The position numbers and the translations under genes were made by a program. Below are positions 12,595 through 24,710 of a stretch of 64,000 bases of DNA, one piece after another. The stretch lies in assembly GCF_034190915.1 (NCBI RefSeq), contig NW_026947499.1:5306743-5370742 (forward strand). The letters run 5' to 3'. Source of the stretch: Cavia porcellus. Lineage: Eukaryota; Chordata; Mammalia; Rodentia; Caviidae. The notes below the pieces were generated by a model. The model saw nothing but the letters and a program-made list of their open reading frames with translations. It was not told the origin of the DNA and made no database searches. The first letter of the stretch is position 1. Each line of letters opens with the position of its first letter.

Positions 12595-12705
12595 TTGGCA
12601 TCTGCGATGTGCAAAACATTGTGCAACTTTTAAATATTTTACAGCAACCTTCTCATTCTGCAGATGACAGGACTGAGGCTTAGTTCAAAAAGCACATTGT
12701 GTTTT
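12595..12705 (-). mobile_element. MIR SINE fragment, antisense
   Basis: The reverse-complement MIR core is visible: 'gtgcaaaacattgtgc', then 'attttacagcaacc', then 'ctgcagatgacaggactgag' corresponding to the conserved 'acagatgaggaaactgag' segment. Confidence 0.5.
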
Positions 12706-12719
12706 ATTTACTCTTTCAG

Positions 12720-12990
12720 TGTCTCTAATAGATATGGTGAAATAGGAAGAAATTGTTCAAAAAGAAAGAGAAACCATAAACAGGGAAAGGGGTAAAAGAG
12801 AAGGAAAGAAAAAAATTATAAAAGCAAGATAAAATGGAAAGAAAACTTTATAAATAAGGAAGTAGAGAGGGGAGAAGACTGGAGAAAAAGAGGAATCAAG
12901 ATATGTTATGTACAAGCACAAGCTCCCTATGATGAATATGGTCATTCTGTATATCTAAATTGTACCAATAAACTTAATAAAAGCCACATT
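12720..12990 (+). mobile_element. Possible retroelement 3' end, purine-rich
   Basis: A long A/G-rich stretch (12740-12900) is followed by 'aaattgtaccaataaac' and 'ttaataaaa', the layout of a LINE 3' UTR with a G-rich purine tract and a terminal polyadenylation signal. I cannot fix the family. Confidence 0.3.
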
Positions 12991-13597
12991 GTGTTAAGTG
13001 TGGTTATGGAGAGTTTGTTCTGGCTGCCACGATCTTTTGGGTATGACTACGCCATGATGTAGCTGTCCATTCTGCTCTTCATGGCCAGTTTGCTTTGCTT
13101 CAATGTGACTTTCATGGGTACTACCTGTGGGTGTGCTCGGGGCTGGTAGTATCACAGTCTTCTAGGTTCTGAGAAGGACAGATAAAGCCCGCTCTGTACT
13201 GAGGAGATGGATGTAAATGACAATAACTTTGGGGCAGGGTAGTACCATGTGAAACATCATGTGGGCGAGTTTGAAGGATTTGAGGGGCTGGGGGGCAGGA
13301 GACAGAGTGGTCACCCTCAATGTCTTTAAAAAGGGAGCATCTGAACTAGAGCTGCCTGAGGACCAGAGATGGAGCCAAATAAGGCAAAATGGAACATTAG
13401 TCCTGAGACAAGTGTTGTGAATACAACCAAGCCAAAGCTGGAAGAAGCCATGCTACTGATGAATGTAAAAAAGGCTGCCATGACAGGGCACAGTGGGGCG
13501 AGCAGAAAGTAGCCAAGGTGCTCCCAGAGGGCTGCACGAGCCCAGTGCACATGCTGAGGACCACAGTGAGGAGCAAAGCTTTCCCTGTGAAGCAGGA
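12991..13597. other. Unassigned DNA, possibly MaLR internal
   Basis: The segment just before the LTR at 13598 could be internal MaLR sequence by position. Overlapping frames on both strands at 13326-13760 are not protein-like. Confidence 0.35.
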
Positions 13598-13985
13598 GCT
13601 GTGCATTAGGTCTACAGTGTCACCCAAAACTCCAAAGTGTTCTGATGCAGGGCATTTGGAAGGTGATTGGATCATGGGCTGCTGTATACAAAAGCAGACT
13701 GAACCACTGAGGCGTCCACAGCTGAGTGTGCTACTGGGAGGCGAACATGGTTGGGGGTGACGCCCGGAGGATTCTTCTGGAATTAGGGTGTCTCCCTCTC
13801 CCGCTGCTCACTTGCTTCTTTGCTTCCTGGTTGCCATGATGTGAGCTTTCTTCCACTACACGCTTAATGGACACTGATTTTACCCTGGAGCCAACCATGG
13901 ACTGAACCCCCTGAACCATGAGCTGAGTTAAATCTCTTCTCCTTGATGCTGTGGGAGTCATTAAAGCAGGTGGATATGGTGGCTA
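13598..13985 (+). mobile_element. MaLR-type LTR
   Basis: The diagnostic blocks are 'ggaaggtgattggatcatgg' (13660s), a CT-rich centre with 'tttgcttcctggttgccatg', 'accatggactgaacccc', and 'atgagctgagttaaatc'. The order is that of the ERVL-MaLR LTR group. Confidence 0.65.
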
Positions 13986-15019
13986 AGAGGCCACTGCTGC
14001 CTTTGAGCAAACAGTGATATAATCATGTGTACAGCAGAATCCAATCTCATTTCCTGTCTTTTTGGCCATCTGAATTACTGATGTAAATAAATGAAAAGCC
14101 AAGTAGAAATGTAAGCAAACATAGAATTTAGTGGATCATGGAAATGGGAATTCAAAATAGGCTCATTTCAAAAATTCTCTCCTTTCTGCTTTAGCAGGCC
14201 CACTAAACCCAGATTAAATTCACTCGGAGAAACACTGCCAAGTGTATGACTTCAGTCTCTGTCCACATTTTCTGTCCAAATTGGCTACAGATTTGTAGGT
14301 CAGAGTTGGTTACATAAGTTAAAGCCAAACGCACTGCATCTATACTTATAACTTTGCTAAGCACCAAATGTGTTTACTGGAGATCAGATTAGGTGTCTGG
14401 TCATCCTTCCGTGTTTCCAGAGAGAGAGAAATGAGAACTTGTATGCAATTGTTTCAAATAGAAGTCATCTTGTCAGCTGTGCCTGTGAAGTTGAACCTTC
14501 AAATAGATTTTAGACAAAAACAACTACTTACCTATAGAGAGGAATCAATTTACTGTTATAACCAAATTTGAAGAATGATCTTTCTGGCAGGTTTTTTTTT
14601 TTCCTGAACTCTGAGCCTGAAATTCAGCTATCTGTGAGTTCCTTAGAAGCATTCCTGAATCTGTCATTTGCTTCAAATTTCATGCTCTTGGCTTTTATGA
14701 TCAAGCTCAACTGTAATTCCAGGTTTATTCTTTACACGTCACATCCTGTCTATTTAGGAATAATTGTTTTCTGTGAAGCTGCTGCCGTTTGAAGCAACAA
14801 AGAGTTAGTGTAGGGAAAGGAGTGCCCTCTCCTTATGATGGTTCCAGGAAGTTGTCTTCAGCCAGTGGCGTTAATGACAGGTCTCTCAGGATGCTGAAAA
14901 TGACTTGTTGGGCTAGATTCTGTGTTTCTGTATTCAGTCATATATACACCTAACAAATGTTGTTGACACAAATGAAGGTCCACACACTGACCTCTGACAC
15001 AGGCAGTGGTATTAAAAAG
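13986..15019. other. Unassigned DNA
   Basis: AT-moderate DNA with two short frames (14368-14571 and 14568-14792) that show no family features. No repeat recognised. Confidence 0.45.
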
Positions 15020-15310
15020 ATAAATTAAAGGAATCCGGTGATTGCCCTTAGAAAACTTAGAAATGAATAAGGATGAAAGATCATTTTATTTAAGTTAGCC
15101 TGTGGCTTCAAAATGTGCCCATTTTCCTTTGAAAAATTTAATTCATTTTTTACGGTCAAATAGTACTCAATTTTGTTGATATACCATGTTTTTAAAAATC
15201 TATTCATCTGTTGCTGGCCATATAAGCTGCTTTAGAGACTTAGCTATCATGCATTATGCAGCTATAAACGTGAGTGTACACCAGTCACTGTAAATTTACA
15301 GCTATTACAG
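15020..15310 (-). mobile_element. LINE-1 ORF2 3'-end fragment, antisense
   Basis: Antisense L1 landmarks appear in order: 'aatagtactcaattttgttg' (reverse of the L1 'tggagtactac' region), 'ctattcatctgttgctgg', and 'atgcagctataaacgtgag'. These parallel 53310-53440 of the large L1. The copy is old and truncated. Confidence 0.6.
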
Positions 15311-16284
15311 CTGTGAGAGATCAAAGTGTGCTCCCAGCCTCTGTCAAAATAGGTGCCAGATGTGTTCCCTGGGGGATGAACAGTTTACTGGGAAAATGAA
15401 GTATACTCTGTAACTTTTATTGTAATCTAATATTTTAGCACTGCAAGTAGATGTTTTGTTCAACCACCTGTGCTGCATTTAGTCTTATGTGTAATATTCT
15501 AGGTGTTATACATAAAAAAAGGACTTTTAAAATTAAATAATTTTCAAAGGACACAAAAAATGTACTTTTCAACCTTTTAAGCAGGTGGTACGTAAAGTCC
15601 CACACACTGTTAGCGAGCATAATAACATGTTGAAATTACACCTGGACTGCTGAGTGGAGAGGGGAAGCAGAGAAAACGTGTGTCCACATCTTTAGAGAAG
15701 GTTTTAGAGGACGGTGTCATGCAGTGAAGTCCTCCTTCACTGTTTCTAAGTAAAATACCTTAAAGAGATTCCTTATAGTACTCATAGGAAATGGTTCACT
15801 TTTCCACACAAAAATGAAATAAAATTACCAGGCGATTCATGGAAGAGTCTCAAATACATTAAAGATAAGCCACAAAGCACGGTGATTCATGAGAGAAGAA
15901 CTACCGAGGTGACCTCCGCAGCTGTCCACAGAGCTGCCAGGAAGGAAGCCCAGGCCATTGGAAGGAGCTGGCCATGGGGAGTCTCCTGCCTCTGTGAGTG
16001 AGCAGACAGAGTTGGGGGTCCAGCCAGGAGAGAAGTGGGGATCAGGGAAATCCATAGAGTAATTGCTGGCCATGTATGGTGCACCCACCAGCTGCCCGCA
16101 CAGGTGCCTGGTGGATCTGACTGGACCATGCAGAGTGTGGGAGAATCAGAAGGAAGGGGACCCAGGTACCACACGGAGGCCTGCACCAGTCCCTATGCCC
16201 TTAGCCACACAGAAGAACCTGCAATTCAAAGGGGAATAAGACTTTTAGACATCTTCATTCCCTACTGAGAAATAATTAGCTCTA
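15311..16284. other. Unassigned DNA
   Basis: No gene or repeat family is recognised. Antisense frames at 15837-16186 overlap each other and are not convincing. Confidence 0.45.
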
Positions 16285-17700
16285 TCTCTAGATGAGTGCT
16301 TCTCTTTCCATTGTGTTCCACAACAATGTGAATGAATAACAGCAGAAACAAAACATGCATGGCACTCAGCAAGATAAATTCTACAATACCTGATCCAATC
16401 AAACATTGTCAGTGAGCAAATGAACCTCATACAAGGGAAATATAACCCGCAAGATGAAAAGTCAATCCAATTGACCCAAAACCCACACATTCAGGTTTAG
16501 AGGAAAATCACATTGAAATAGTTATTCAATAGATTTAAAAGCCTGGGAGAAAGAAATATTGAAAACATTTCATGGAGTAAAGTCAGATGTCAAAAAGACA
16601 AAAGTTGAAATTTGTATGTGAGATGAAAATCCTTTCTGGGTATGGTGAATAACAGACCACAATGCAGAATGAAATGAATGAATGCAATGACAAAGAAAGA
16701 AAAACAGCCCAGCCTTCAACAAAGACATAGAGAGCAAGGAGAGGGACAGAGAAAGGGAGAGGGAGACATTAACACTGGACACAATCAGAACCTCAGACAT
16801 TCATTGTGCTTACAAGAATTAACATAATAGATATGCATTTCCAGGTCCAATGTAGAAAAGTAGAAAAAAATTCAAATAGAAAACTTAATGAAACTACAAA
16901 CATATGAATCCAAGAAACTCAATAAAACTGAGGTGCAAGGGAAAAAAAGAGAGAAAATATGCACATCCTTATTGAGGGACGTTTTACAAAATGCCTAAGT
17001 GATAACCTTTGAAACTATGAAGGTCATAAAAATGAAAGAACTTTTTGAAATGGTCTCAGACCACTGGAGATCAAGGAGCTGCATCCACTAGAAATAATGT
17101 GTCTTATTGTATAGGATGCTGCAGCAGGAGAGGATAAGGAAAAACAAGGAAATTAGAATAAAGCAAGGACTTTAATTAATATTGATAAACAGCAGTTAGA
17201 TGTGAATGTCAAATACTGAGGAGGAAAGTGGGATGTGGAGTTTTTGGGATCCTTTTGTTCTGTCTTTATAATTTGTCTGCAAATCTGAATCTTCTAAAAT
17301 TAAAAAGTGGATACAAAAGAGAGACACACCACAACCAAATTGCTAAAAGCTAGTTACAAAGGAAAAATCCTAAAAACAATGAAGCAAAAATGAATACTGC
17401 ATAGAGAAGGAGGTGAAGAACTCTAAAATGTTTCTTGTCAAATCCAAGGTAGGTAAGAAAGTAAGACTCCATTTTCAAATGAGAGAAAGGGAAAATGAAA
17501 TCAAAGTAGAATTCTATGGCCAAAGTGTGTGTGTGTGCGTGCGTGTGTGTGTGTGTATACATACATGTATGGACATTGAAATATTTATGAGTCTTCAAGA
17601 CATGATAAATCCATTTTGCAGAAGAAAAAAAGTAATACCAGATAGAAATATAGATGCAAACAAAGGAAAAAAGAAAACTTAAATAGCAACCAATTTGGTA
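16285..17700 (+). mobile_element. Old L1/HAL1-like sequence, sense
   Basis: Several blocks are L1-like in sense orientation: 'ccaattgacccaaaaccc' (16460s), 'aatccaagaaactcaataaa' (16906-16925), a 3'-UTR-like block at 17150-17320 with 'ggaggaaagtgggatgtg' and 'ttctaaaattaaaaagtg', and an ORF1-like block 'cacaaccaaattgctaaaag' at 17331. Part of the order suggests two overlapping or rearranged old copies, as in HAL1 (an L1 relative with ORF1 only). All frames are broken. Confidence 0.45.
17525..17558. repeat. (GT)n microsatellite
   Basis: About 34 bases of GT repeat with GCGT interruptions inside the old L1-like segment. Confidence 0.9.
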
Positions 17701-17812
17701 AATGCAGGAATTTTACATCTTATCACTTCAATTAGCTGCAAAGATAACAAAGGTGAATTAATTCTTGGAACAAACACATTAGCTACTGATAGGTTATAGA
17801 CACACCAGAGCA

Positions 17813-18307
17813 TGTCTTGGTTATGTTTCTTGCATTGAGGAGACAGAATTACCCACAACACCCAAAATGAAGGAAAGAAAAGTTTATTTAGCTCACAGTT
17901 TGTGGAGGGTTCATCCCATAATCAGCTGGCTCCAAGGCAGGGTGGCATGGCACAGCGAAACACTTTAAAGTGAAAGAAGAAGCAAAAGCAGCCCGAGAAA
18001 AAGAAAGGGAGAACAAGCCTCTTCTCTTTTCTTATATCGTAAGGTGGCTAGCACCCCCAACCCCAGGACAGGTGCAACACTCACACCATCTCTGTGCCCC
18101 CCTCTTACACAGGCTGAGGAGGTTTACAATGTAAGGACCCTGGTCTCTGCTGAGTCACTTTGTTAAACATCTGACCTCAAATAAACACAATAAACAGATA
18201 CCTAGAGCTCTTATGTCTGGTCCTGTACACCCCAGGATGTAGAACTTTTGAGTTACTTAGTTACATTTCTAGACTTTTCAAGTTGACACAGTGTATCAAC
18301 CATAACA
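17813..18307 (-). mobile_element. MaLR-type LTR, antisense, about 495 bp
   Basis: On the minus strand the element begins TGTTATGGTTGATACAC at 18307 and ends AACCAAGACA at 17813, giving TG...CA termini. The plus-strand view shows 'aaaagtttatttagctcac' and 'cagctggctccaaggcagg', shared with the copies at 29785-30070 and 33911-34247. The recurrence of the same module three times in the window supports one LTR family. Confidence 0.65.
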
Positions 18308-18864
18308 GGAGAATTTTTGGTTTACTACTCTGAAAATTCTCGATAAAGATAATTTGAAAGAACCATGAAATAACCTTAATCTAGAATAGAGATTACTATG
18401 TAGTATGTAGTCTTTATGACTTCATTAGAAACACAAGCCAAGATCCCAGTTATTCGTTAAACACTCATTACCAGAAAATGTATTTCCAAAAGCTAGATGA
18501 AGCTTCACTGACTTCCATATCCCATGAGAGATAACAGATTCCCTTTTTGTATGTACTAGAGATCATCAACTGCTGGAAATCACACAGGTATTCTGATTTA
18601 GCAGAAAATATTCTATATCAGCATGGATATAGCTTTTATACTGTTTAATAAACATTTTCCATATCTAATATTCTATTTCTAATCTGTGTATGAATTACTG
18701 AGGAGCAGAAACTCTACCTTTAATTGTCTTAAATAAAAATGAATGCACATAGAACTCTTGTACGAGAACATGTCAGTGTCGTCCAGGGGATGAGACAGGG
18801 GTTTGCTGAAATGAATTTATGTGTTGCTTCCTTCTCTACCGCTTACCACCTTTGTCCTGCACTA
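18308..18864. other. Unassigned DNA
   Basis: No gene or repeat recognised. AT-rich. Confidence 0.45.
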
Positions 18865-19295
18865 TTTTCCCAGATCTTCTGTCATCCAGGGCCACAACAA
18901 GGTGACTTTGAACCGCAGAAATTCTGCAGTCTACAAGTGTAAAACTCAAAGCATTGGCAGAGCCAAGCTCCCACTGCACCCTCTACAGTGGGCCTCTCCT
19001 GGTCTCCTCAGATTCTGCTATCCCCAGGGCTCCCTCAGCTTGTGCATCCCTCCAAGCTCTGCTTCACTGTCACTTGGTCACCTTCCCTTGGGTGTCTTCC
19101 CACCATATCTCCATTTCATGTCTCTATGTACACATGTGATTTTTCATTCTTACAAGAAGGCTCACCTTAATGACACTCTCTTAACTTGACTTCTGCAAAG
19201 TCCCTGCTTCCAAATAAGGTCATATAAGGAACCAGTCTTGAGAGTGAGGACTCCAACTTGGCTTTCAGAGGATACAATTCAACCCATGAATGATG
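18865..19295 (+). repeat. Ancient mammalian repeat, same family as 27270-27480
   Basis: The segment follows a well-known old mammalian repeat: 'aattctgcagtctacaag', 'attggcagagccaagctc', a CT-rich centre, 'ttccaaataaggtcatat', and a closing 'gatacaattcaacccatga'. Frames in it (up to 122 codons) are by-products of its CT-rich centre. Confidence 0.5.
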
Positions 19296-19556
19296 CTGAG
19301 TAAGCGGCTGACTATTCCAGCTACCAGCTTCTACACAAGCAAAATAAAAGCAGTAACACCAATAAGTAGGTTAGTAAAAACAGAAATGGGTTGGGGTAAA
19401 GAGTACAGCATTCCAGAATGACAGTCCTCCATGGGGAAGGCGGTTCATGGCTGGTTCTGGTCATCAAAGTGAAATGACATGGTTGGGAATGGGGAATTGG
19501 TGGATGGAGGAGGGAATGGCAGTTTAGAAAACCACCTAAAATAAAAATTAAAAACA
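19296..19556. other. Unassigned DNA
   Basis: No gene recognised; it leads into an ID-like SINE. Confidence 0.4.
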
Positions 19557-19630
19557 TAGCAAGGAATGCAGCTCAGTGCAAAGACCCTGGACTCCAATCT
19601 TAGCACCTCAATAATAAAAAGCATAAAGAT
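19557..19630 (+). mobile_element. ID-like SINE, truncated
   Basis: The A-box-like 'aatgcagctcagtgcaaag' and B-box-like 'ctccaatcttagcacc' match the tRNA-derived ID SINE, followed by an A-rich tail. It is strongly diverged. Confidence 0.5.
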
Positions 19631-19920
19631 GAGAACATCTTAATGTGAAAAGAATTTACTAAATTAGAGCAGAATATGGGGAACAACTCATGAAATCAGT
19701 CTGAGCTGTGTGCAGTGATGGCACTAAACACACACAGCCAGCATCTGCATCAGCAGAGTTAAATGCATCTTGGTTTTCTAAATCGGAATCCAAAACCATT
19801 TGCAGATATTGCCCTGAGTCCTAACACTGAGAGGTTTCCACAGAGAGGCCTCAGTGGTGTCAGGCTCCACACACAGCTCATGGAGGCACTTTTTCCTTTG
19901 GGATCCTATCAGGATTCATC
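19631..19920. other. Unassigned DNA
   Basis: No repeat recognised. Confidence 0.4.
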
Positions 19921-20243
19921 TCATTCAAGGCTGCCATCCAACGAGACTGCCACATTTTCCCAATTTAGAAGTTCAAACAGCTCCTGCTGGGTATTTCCAT
20001 GGGGTGAGTTAAAGAGGCTGCTTAGCTCTTTGATGTTTTGGTTCCAATATCCATTTCCAACTTCAAAATTGCCAGCCACACACAGATGCTCATTTCCTGG
20101 GTCAGTGGCAATGTGCTCTGTGCAGGACATGAGGTTCTATAGTCCAAGACACTTAGACTCCAGGGTAAACTCCCTGAGCACCTGTTTGAGTAATATTTTC
20201 TTCAGCTGGTAGCTTTCAAGCTGTTCCCAGGTGCTGGCCCCTC
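19921..20243 (-). other. Exon-like open segment with one internal stop
   Basis: On the minus strand a strong acceptor-like pyrimidine run (CTGTCTGTCCTCTTCCAG) ends at 20244. From 20243 the same frame runs to 19921 with only one interruption, a TAG at 20137-20139. The translated segment has plausible protein composition, with stretches such as WEQLESYQLKKILLKQVLRE and QQELFELLNWENVAVSLDG. I do not recognise a family, and no partner exon or donor can be tied to it. It could be a decayed exon or chance. Confidence 0.2.
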
Positions 20244-21254
20244 CTGGAAGAGGACAGACAGGGTATAATGTGCATTGCCAAGAACATTTAGCATGCAATA
20301 AAGAGGGAGCATGTGCAGAACTCACCCTGAGGGAGGATTCAAAGGGCATGGGTTCAAAGAGGGAAAATTCTCTGGTTGGTATTGTATGTAAACAAGAACA
20401 CATTGTAAAGAAAAGCTCTGAGATTAGGAAATTGACCCAGATTGCTAGGCTTGGGCCAGGTGAGCCTAAAAGATCAGTATGTTGCACAAACATCAACACC
20501 TGTATGAAATGTCTCAGTATCTCATCTGCAAAGCTGGCTTGGTAGTGAGAACAGCGTCCTCTCTTGGGGCTTTTCCTACAGAGACATCCTGGGGGGAATC
20601 AGGGCTGTTACTGAGATTTTAACCCTGCTGGGCTTTGTCTCTCCCATTTCCACAGTTGTTAAACCCTCCTGTTGGACTTGTGTGTGTGCTGGCAGTGTGG
20701 TAGATGGGTGCCCAGTGCGGTACCAAACACTTAGCTTCTTTTGTCCATTTGATGAACAGCCCATTATTGGCCAGGGAAATTGGGCAAAACCCAGGCATCC
20801 TTTCTGAAGCCACATAACATGCCTTATCTCAGGATAGTCACTGTGAGTCTAGTACTGAAGCAGATTCCTACCTGGAGACACCAGCTTCTAAGTACTTCTG
20901 TCATGTCTGATCATGTAACTAACCAGCAGTGATATTGATGGGCTTGGAACTGAGCTGCATCCTTTCTCTCTTCTTGAAGATCTGATCTTCAGTTGTACCC
21001 TCTGATTTGTTCAAAAAGGAAAATTCCCTCTTAATCAATCTTACTGGGGAAATTGGTGTGTATGATTGACATTTATCATAGCAGTGAACTGCCAGCCATA
21101 GCCTAAGAAGAGGGGTGGGGAGCAGATTTCAAAATGATGTACCTTGACCTTCACTGAGGCCACACCTCTACACTGTCTTTCAAAGTTTTTAACCCACCAT
21201 CCTAATCCCTAATATTGATGCCCCATGAATCACTCCGTGGATCAACTGGAGGGA
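20244..21254. other. Unassigned DNA
   Basis: No repeat or gene recognised. Overlapping frames at 20576-20815 are not convincing. Confidence 0.4.
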
Positions 21255-21480
21255 ACATCTCAAGGCATAAATTAAGCATTGTCTCTCCCTGCTTAAAACT
21301 CTTGTGACCTTTGCCATGTTGACTAGAATAAAATTCATACACCTTGCAACGCCCACCCACCAGGTCTGGGTTTGGTGTGATTCGTCTCCTCTCATCAGGG
21401 CTAGAGACCTCCCAGGGTCTCCATCTTCCTTCACTCCCCACCTCTAGCTACACCACTTCAAACTGACCAGTCGGCTCCAG
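21255..21480 (+). mobile_element. LINE-2 fragment
   Basis: The run 'ctccctgcttaaaactcttg', then 'agaataaaattcatacacc' and a CT-rich tail through 'ccacctctagctacac' follows the well-known 3' part of L2. It is diverged, with no frame retained. Confidence 0.5.
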
Positions 21481-23469
21481 TGGTGTTGGCAGAATGGAAC
21501 TCTGAAGTCACAAGTCCACTCATCTGTGAGTGTAAAAGGCCTTTGCATCCAGGCACAGCATCTGATTCCTTTTTCTTCCACCATGATTCCTACTTGTGCA
21601 TTTACAAATTCAGAGCATGAGTGAAAATCTATGTGTAAAAACGTGGCAACACGAGAGCTTTTCGAGTAGCTGTAACATGTATGGCACACGTGGTTTTGTT
21701 GCAGGCATACACCTGTTCCCTGTTATAAAATAAAGGCTGAAGGTTACCAAGGCAGGACAAAGTGGACCAACAGGCTCTCTGCAGGCACTTGTACATTCAA
21801 ACCACTCTACTTCTCTGATCATTATCAAACTGCAGCTGTCAGAGGGCGATGGTGGAGTATTCTCAGCTGCCTCAGCCTGCATTTAAGGATTTATTCCTTT
21901 CTCTTCTTGTTCTCAGCCTCTCTGTCTTACTACATGTTAAAAGGATTCCTTGTTGTGAGGATTAAAGCATCTCCCAAGGTAACACTTCACCTGTGGACTG
22001 AACACTAAGCCAGCACATAAGCACCCATGTGCTGTTGCTTTACTTCTTGCAGAGGATGTTTAACTCATGTGGAACGTGATGTTTTACCCAAAACATCACA
22101 ATTTCCAAAGCAATGAAGAGCCTAGGATGCAGAGTTTCAAAGGAATGTCTTGAACTTATTTATTCATTTGCAAAGCCACCACATCTCTGCAAGAACATAA
22201 AAAGAGGGAAGAAGAAAGGAGCAGATGGGGTGATAATGGAATTCCAAAGATTTGGTGGCAGTAGCCCATGGGCTGTGGGCAACACACAGCAGTGAGGATG
22301 ACACATGGCAGACAGGGAGCTCCCTCCCAGCAGGGCCCTGACCAGAGCTCTGAGCACCACACCCCAGGAGGAAGGAGGGCAGGAACTCCCGGTGGAGGTG
22401 AGACTGACAGGTTGTGCTGCCCAGCCCCAAGCTGGGGACTTCTGTGTCAGGGACTTCCATGTCAGGGACTTCCAAACTCACAGGAGACCCTTGCAGTCCT
22501 CATAGCTGCAGGATTCTCTTATCTGAGCCTGGAAGATATTTGAAATCTTTGCAAGGCAGGCAGACTCTGACCAGCTTAAAACATTCTTTTTGCATTGTGT
22601 TTACAAAGGTTGGATGTGGACAAATGTAAGTGAGGTCCTGGCAGATGCTGTAGCTCACGGGCCAGTCAGCTGCAAAGAAGAAATCAACCTAGTAGCTGCC
22701 ATATTGAGGCCATCTTTGATTTCCTTACGCAACAGGGTAGAAATGAAAAGAAAAATCTTTCATAAAGATGGGGCTTCTAATGTGGTAGATCGGATGGTTG
22801 CTGCTGTTAATTTATTGCTCCCTGGGCCACTTAGAAAATGCAGAGGCACCGTAGATGGTGATATGAATCCTACCCAATAGATGCACATATCTTGGGGGAC
22901 CTAGTGACTGGCCTGGGGACAGAGCTGTCTGGAGGCTGCTCCTGAGGAGAAACCCAGAGGCTTATGAGGCTGTGTGCACCTGTGCTCCTGTTCCAGGTGC
23001 CTCCTGTCCAAACAGGAATGCTTTGGAGCCTGATGGTGAAGGGGGGGGCGGGATGTACATAATTACCTGTGACACTGGGAATTACCTGGGGTCATTCTGA
23101 CTGAGAAGTAAGTTGTGCTCCCCACACAGCAGGGCAGCAGAGTCTGCAGTCTTTGTCAGGAATTTGCAGAGGTCCCTGCTGGAAGCAGTGGGAACATGGA
23201 TGTCTAAACTGAGCCACTGGTAGGATGATCAGAAGTAAGGGAGGGCCTGGGAGGGAAGGAAAGAGGAGGCGGGGGAGACCGTCATCAGAGTAGGGAATCC
23301 TTAAAGAGTACCTGGACGTTTCCACAAGACAAGGAGCCAGACAAGGATCAGATTCCACTAACACCACAAAGACCTTGAAGTCCGAAGCAGGGCTAACATT
23401 TTCATGGTCTGATCCATCCTGCTTCTTCCATTCAATGCTGGAAAGTTGGGGCACCTGCTGGCAGAAGGA
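21481..23469. other. Unassigned DNA with a 15-bp triplicate
   Basis: At 22435-22475 a 15-base unit (gggacttccatgtca and variants) is repeated about 2.7 times. This makes the repetitive GTS-rich frames seen there. Frames at 22590-22880 (plus) and 23092-23454 (minus) show no recognisable family. A G-run occurs at 23041-23048. Confidence 0.45.
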
Positions 23470-24000
23470 AAGCTTAGTTATCTCTACAGAGGCTGAAAAA
23501 GTCCCTAATACGACTCAACCCCATACCTAATAAAAATGCTGGAAAAATAAAAATGACAGAGATGGACTTCAATATTGCAACCAATGGTTTACACAATGAG
23601 GAAGACACTGAAGTGAACCCAGTGAGGGTGGGTAAAGCTGAAGCCAGACCTTTCCACGTTAATGTACCTGTTTTCCTGAAGCGCTAGAGAAGGCAATTAA
23701 ATGAAAGGAAACAATTATGGCCATGAAAGACTGGGAATCAGAAATAAAATTATCTCTATGTGAAGATTTCATTATACAGCCACAAAATCAGTATAAAGCT
23801 AATCAAAGGCCTCAAAGTTTTCAGCCAGACAGCAAGACAATGAAGCAGAACATTAACATAAAAATTAATTGTGTATTATGTTTACATAATATCTAGTTAG
23901 AAGCTGAATCCATGAATTTCATTTTTAATAGCAATAAGAAATAAAAATTTAGGGATAAACATAATGTGATGTGCTTGCAGCCAAAATGAAAAATAGTAAA
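23470..24000 (+). mobile_element. Old LINE-1 ORF2 fragment, sense
   Basis: L1 ORF2 (reverse-transcriptase-side) landmarks appear in decayed form: 'gaggctgaaaaagtccctaa', 'aatcagaaataaaattatct', a block like 'aatttagggataaacata', and 'aaaatagtaaagtcaagaa'. No intact frame remains. Confidence 0.5.
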
Positions 24001-24389
24001 GTCAAGAAATTCTTCTGGGTGGAAGTAGGTTTGGACAGATAGGTCTGCTTATGTGAGGTGGGTCACTCCATGCAACCAACACACAAGTTCTTTCTAACAC
24101 ACTGTACAATTTTAATGTGATCCAAATGAATATGATGTTGAGTGTTTTTCTGGAGCTATATGTGCCATTATTAAACTTTGCAAGAAATCTAACCAACATA
24201 TAAAGGGAATGTCTACATAAAAGACACATTTTAATGAATCTTCCTCAAAATCCTTTCCCTTGCTTTGAACACACTCCTCTCCACATTCTCTCGCTTTGTA
24301 AAGCAGTTATGGATCCTCTCAGGTGTATTTTTATGAAATGTGATAAAAAATATAGTGAACGCAGCTGGCAAGTACCAGCCAAAGGAAAG
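24001..24389. other. Unassigned DNA
   Basis: No gene or repeat recognised with confidence. Confidence 0.4.
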
Positions 24390-24710
24390 ACAACTTGGGA
24401 AAATGTTCAGTGATAACTTCGTCTGCCATTTTCACTCCATCTAGCATCGTGTGACTTCTGGTTGATACTCAAAGTCAAAATTACCATGAAAGGTCGAGGT
24501 TTTGAAACTACTGAGTGCACTAAGGCAGCTGCAATAGCTCAACTAAAGACACAAAAGAGGGCCAGAAGAAGGCTTCGGGAGAGGGTGGTTGATGGGGTAA
24601 CTGTGTCTGAAACGGGGATATTTTGGAGCCGATTCCTAGCAATGTGTCTTTTGTCATAATTTTTAAAAATGTAAACACTCACCCTATCTTTTGATCACAC
24701 CTCTTATGGT
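24390..24710 (+). mobile_element. Mariner-family transposase C-terminal fragment
   Basis: A frame running from about 24443 to 24659 contains LASCDFWLILKVKITMKGRG followed by FETTE. This matches the conserved C-terminal part of mariner (D34D) transposases, in which the Asp of the CDFWL motif is the third catalytic acidic residue. The downstream part has drifted out of frame. The 3' side ends with 'cttttgatcacacctcttat', resembling a mariner terminal repeat. The upstream two thirds of the transposase are absent. Confidence 0.55.

Noticed and set aside
22435..22475. Possible CRISPR-like or regulatory repeat cluster
   Set aside because: It is only a 15-base unit repeated under three times without spacers; it is a small local tandem duplication in mammalian DNA.
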